Of a DNA stretch of 6,745 bases, positions 5,429 to 6,745 are shown piece after piece (the stretch's first letter is position 1; the number at the start of each line of letters is the position of its first letter). The position numbers and the translations under genes are program-made. The DNA comes from Bacillota bacterium (GTDB taxonomy: Bacteria > Bacillota > Desulfitobacteriia > Desulfitobacteriales > JAJXUE01). The notes below the pieces were generated by a model, which did no database searches, had not been told where the DNA came from, and saw only the letters and a list, made by a program, of their open reading frames with translations. Location of the stretch: the NCBI GenBank assembly GCA_021786555.1, contig JAJYNB010000284.1, forward strand, positions 1-6,745. Reading direction: 5' to 3'.

Positions 5429-6311
5429 TTTTTCCTCCCTCTGCGCTGCGGGATTCAACGTACACCTTTTTCAAATTGGGAATTCTTATGCCTTCCCGGG
5501 CCAGGGCCTTGACTATGCGGCGCCTCAATTCCCGTTCAATCTCCCATTGCTGCATAGGCTCGGTATAGGCCAAAATCCTCACCACCACAAAGTTCTCGCC
5601 CAGGTTTATAATACCTTGGACCTTGGGGTCTTCCACGATTTTTTCCTTAAACTCTGAGGAGATCTCCTGTCCCACTGCACTAATCAATTCCATGGCTTTT
5701 TCTATATCTTCGTCATAGGGCAGGCTGATGTCAACCATAGCCCGCATCTTACCGCGGTTAAAGTTCGTTACCGAGGTAATAGTGCCGTTGGGGATGATGT
5801 GCAGTTCACCGCCCCAGTCCCTGAGCTTCGTGGCTCTCAAACCAATCTCTTCGACAATTCCCTCATATTTATCCGTTTTGACATATTCTCCGACGGCATA
5901 CTGGTCTTCAAATAAAACGAAGAAGCCGGAAAATACATCTTTGACCAGGCTTTGGGCGCCAAAGCCCACCGCCAGACCCAGAATACTGGCGCTGGCCAAG
6001 AGGGTGGTGGTGGAAACTCCAAACAGGCTCAGGATATTGAGCAGGACAAAAAAGGAAATTGCGTAAAACATGATACTGCGCAGCAGAGGGTAGAGGGTTT
6101 TTGCCCGGCGTTCCTGCAAGAGGAAAGTGCCTCCCGCCCTTTTGCTGAACACTTTTTTCAGTGCCTTGTCCAGGAACCAAAATAGCAGCCTGGCGATAAT
6201 CAGGTACACAACCGCCAAAAATAGATTTCTGGCCAGGGAATAGGCATCCACCTGGGAAAAAATTTTGCCGCCAAACTCATGCAACCAGACTTCCACCTCA
6301 ATCATCTCCAT
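5415..6311 (-). CDS. MscS-type small-conductance mechanosensitive ion channel
   Basis: A membrane channel expected to open under membrane tension and release solutes on hypo-osmotic shock. At 298 residues it is the compact, single-module form (like YkuT of Bacillus). Three transmembrane segments: TM1 about 28-48, TM2 about 75-97 and the pore-lining TM3 about 101-133, which contains the Gly/Ala-rich GLAVGFGAQSLVKDVFSGFF signature. The cytoplasmic beta domain follows with the PNG motif at 174-176 and VTNFNRG after it, then the alpha/beta C-terminal domain ending near residue 285. The start is ATG 6311, or ATG 6305 two codons on; a weak AAGG precedes both and I cannot decide. The gene starts 6 nt after the HEAT-repeat stop and overlaps DUF951, so the three form one operon. 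Confidence 0.95.
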   Translation of the reverse strand: MEMIEVEVWLHEFGGKIFSQVDAYSLARNLFLAVVYLIIARLLFWFLDKALKKVFSKRAGGTFLLQERRAKTLYPLLRSIMFYAISFFVLLNILSLFGVSTTTLLASASILGLAVGFGAQSLVKDVFSGFFVLFEDQYAVGEYVKTDKYEGIVEEIGLRATKLRDWGGELHIIPNGTITSVTNFNRGKMRAMVDISLPYDEDIEKAMELISAVGQEISSEFKEKIVEDPKVQGIINLGENFVVVRILAYTEPMQQWEIERELRRRIVKALAREGIRIPNLKKVYVESRSAEGGKNAEV

Positions 6312-6317
6312 AAAACC

Positions 6318-6745
6318 TTAATCTATCGTGCTCAAAGCAGCAGCGGCAGCCTGGACAATTTTCGGGTCCTGGCTCTCCAGTTGGAGTTCCAGGACTGCCC
6401 GGGCAGGCTCAAACCTTATTTTGCCCAAAAGCCGGATTAACTGCAGCCTGGTCTGCAAATCTTCTTCACGGGCCAAAGCCTCCACCGCTTCCGGCCCATG
6501 GGCCAGGTCAGGAAAAGATACCAGAACCGCTGCGGCTTTTTTCCGCACCTGGGGACTTTTGTCTTTAAGCATCGGTAGGATCATTTTCACGGCTGCCCCG
6601 GAGTTTACCTGCTCCAGTATTTCCACTGCATAGAGCCGCAGCCGCACCTCTTCGCTGGATGCCAGTTCGGCCAGTGCGGGCAGGCAGGCTTCACCCATAC
6701 TGCTCAGGGCTTCGGCAACTCTCGCCGGCAGCCACCTGCCCGTGC
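6318..6745 (-). CDS. HEAT-repeat protein (C-terminal part, start outside the window)
   Basis: A helical-repeat protein, here the last 141 residues; the frame is open through the right edge, so an ATG at 6698 is internal rather than the start. About four HEAT-like units of roughly 30 residues are visible: RVAEALSSMGEACLPALAEL, then EEVRLRLYAVEILEQV, then SPQVRKKAAAVLVSF, then DLQTRLQLIRLLGKI and a final DPKIVQAAAAALSTID. Such solenoids serve as protein-binding scaffolds; the partner is unknown. No signal peptide or catalytic motif can be judged without the N-terminus. It ends with TAA 6 nt before mscS, so they are probably cotranscribed, which could hint at a shared envelope role, but that is inference. 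PBS-lyase-like HEAT proteins are the closest general class. Confidence 0.8.
   Translation of the reverse strand, partial: TGRWLPARVAEALSSMGEACLPALAELASSEEVRLRLYAVEILEQVNSGAAVKMILPMLKDKSPQVRKKAAAVLVSFPDLAHGPEAVEALAREEDLQTRLQLIRLLGKIRFEPARAVLELQLESQDPKIVQAAAAALSTID

Noticed and set aside
5217..5657. 146-codon open frame on the plus strand across DUF951 and mscS
   Set aside because: Antisense to two recognisable genes; no ribosome site and no family resemblance.

Overview
The window looks like the chromosome of a low-to-mid GC Clostridia-type Firmicute, most like Peptococcaceae (Desulfotomaculum/Pelotomaculum relatives). The gene content points there: the ychF-rpsF-ssb-rpsR block, a MazG-like gene, a YybS-type DUF2232 membrane protein, rplI and a sporulation-associated LonC-type protease. 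The LonC gene argues for an endospore former. In Bacillus and its relatives this kind of block lies in the replication-origin region. The organism call is inference from gene content, not a database match.

All convincing genes read on the minus strand, so transcription runs from right to left. At the right edge is a HEAT-repeat protein whose 5' end is outside the window. A MscS-type mechanosensitive channel follows, and then a small zinc-ribbon-like DUF951 protein that overlaps the channel gene. Next comes a gene-free stretch of about 470 bases (4762-5227). It holds a previously unannotated-looking foldback element (about 4887-5178) with 26-bp imperfect terminal inverted repeats and two covarying 12-bp hairpins. 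It also holds a near-consensus sigma-A promoter for ychF.

After ychF a second sigma-A-like promoter, only a few bases past the ychF stop, drives rpsF-ssb-rpsR (ribosomal protein S6, single-strand DNA-binding protein, S18). Its leader of about 80 nt can hide the rpsF ribosome binding site. A strong intrinsic terminator follows rpsR. Beyond it lie the MazG-like gene, DUF2232, rplI (L9) and the first 228 codons of lonC, closely packed or overlapping. The GdpP/YybT phosphodiesterase that often sits between YybS and rplI is absent.

The genes combine translation (S6, S18, L9, YchF), replication (SSB), protein quality control in sporulation (LonC) and envelope functions (MscS, DUF2232). Several starts differ from the longest open frame: ychF (TTG at 4761), rpsR (ATG at 2806), DUF951 (ATG at 5428) and probably the MazG-like gene (ATG at 2445 or 2436). 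DUF2232 starts with GTG. No CRISPR array, tRNA, rRNA or intact transposase was seen. The main candidate for something undescribed is the foldback element at 4887-5178.
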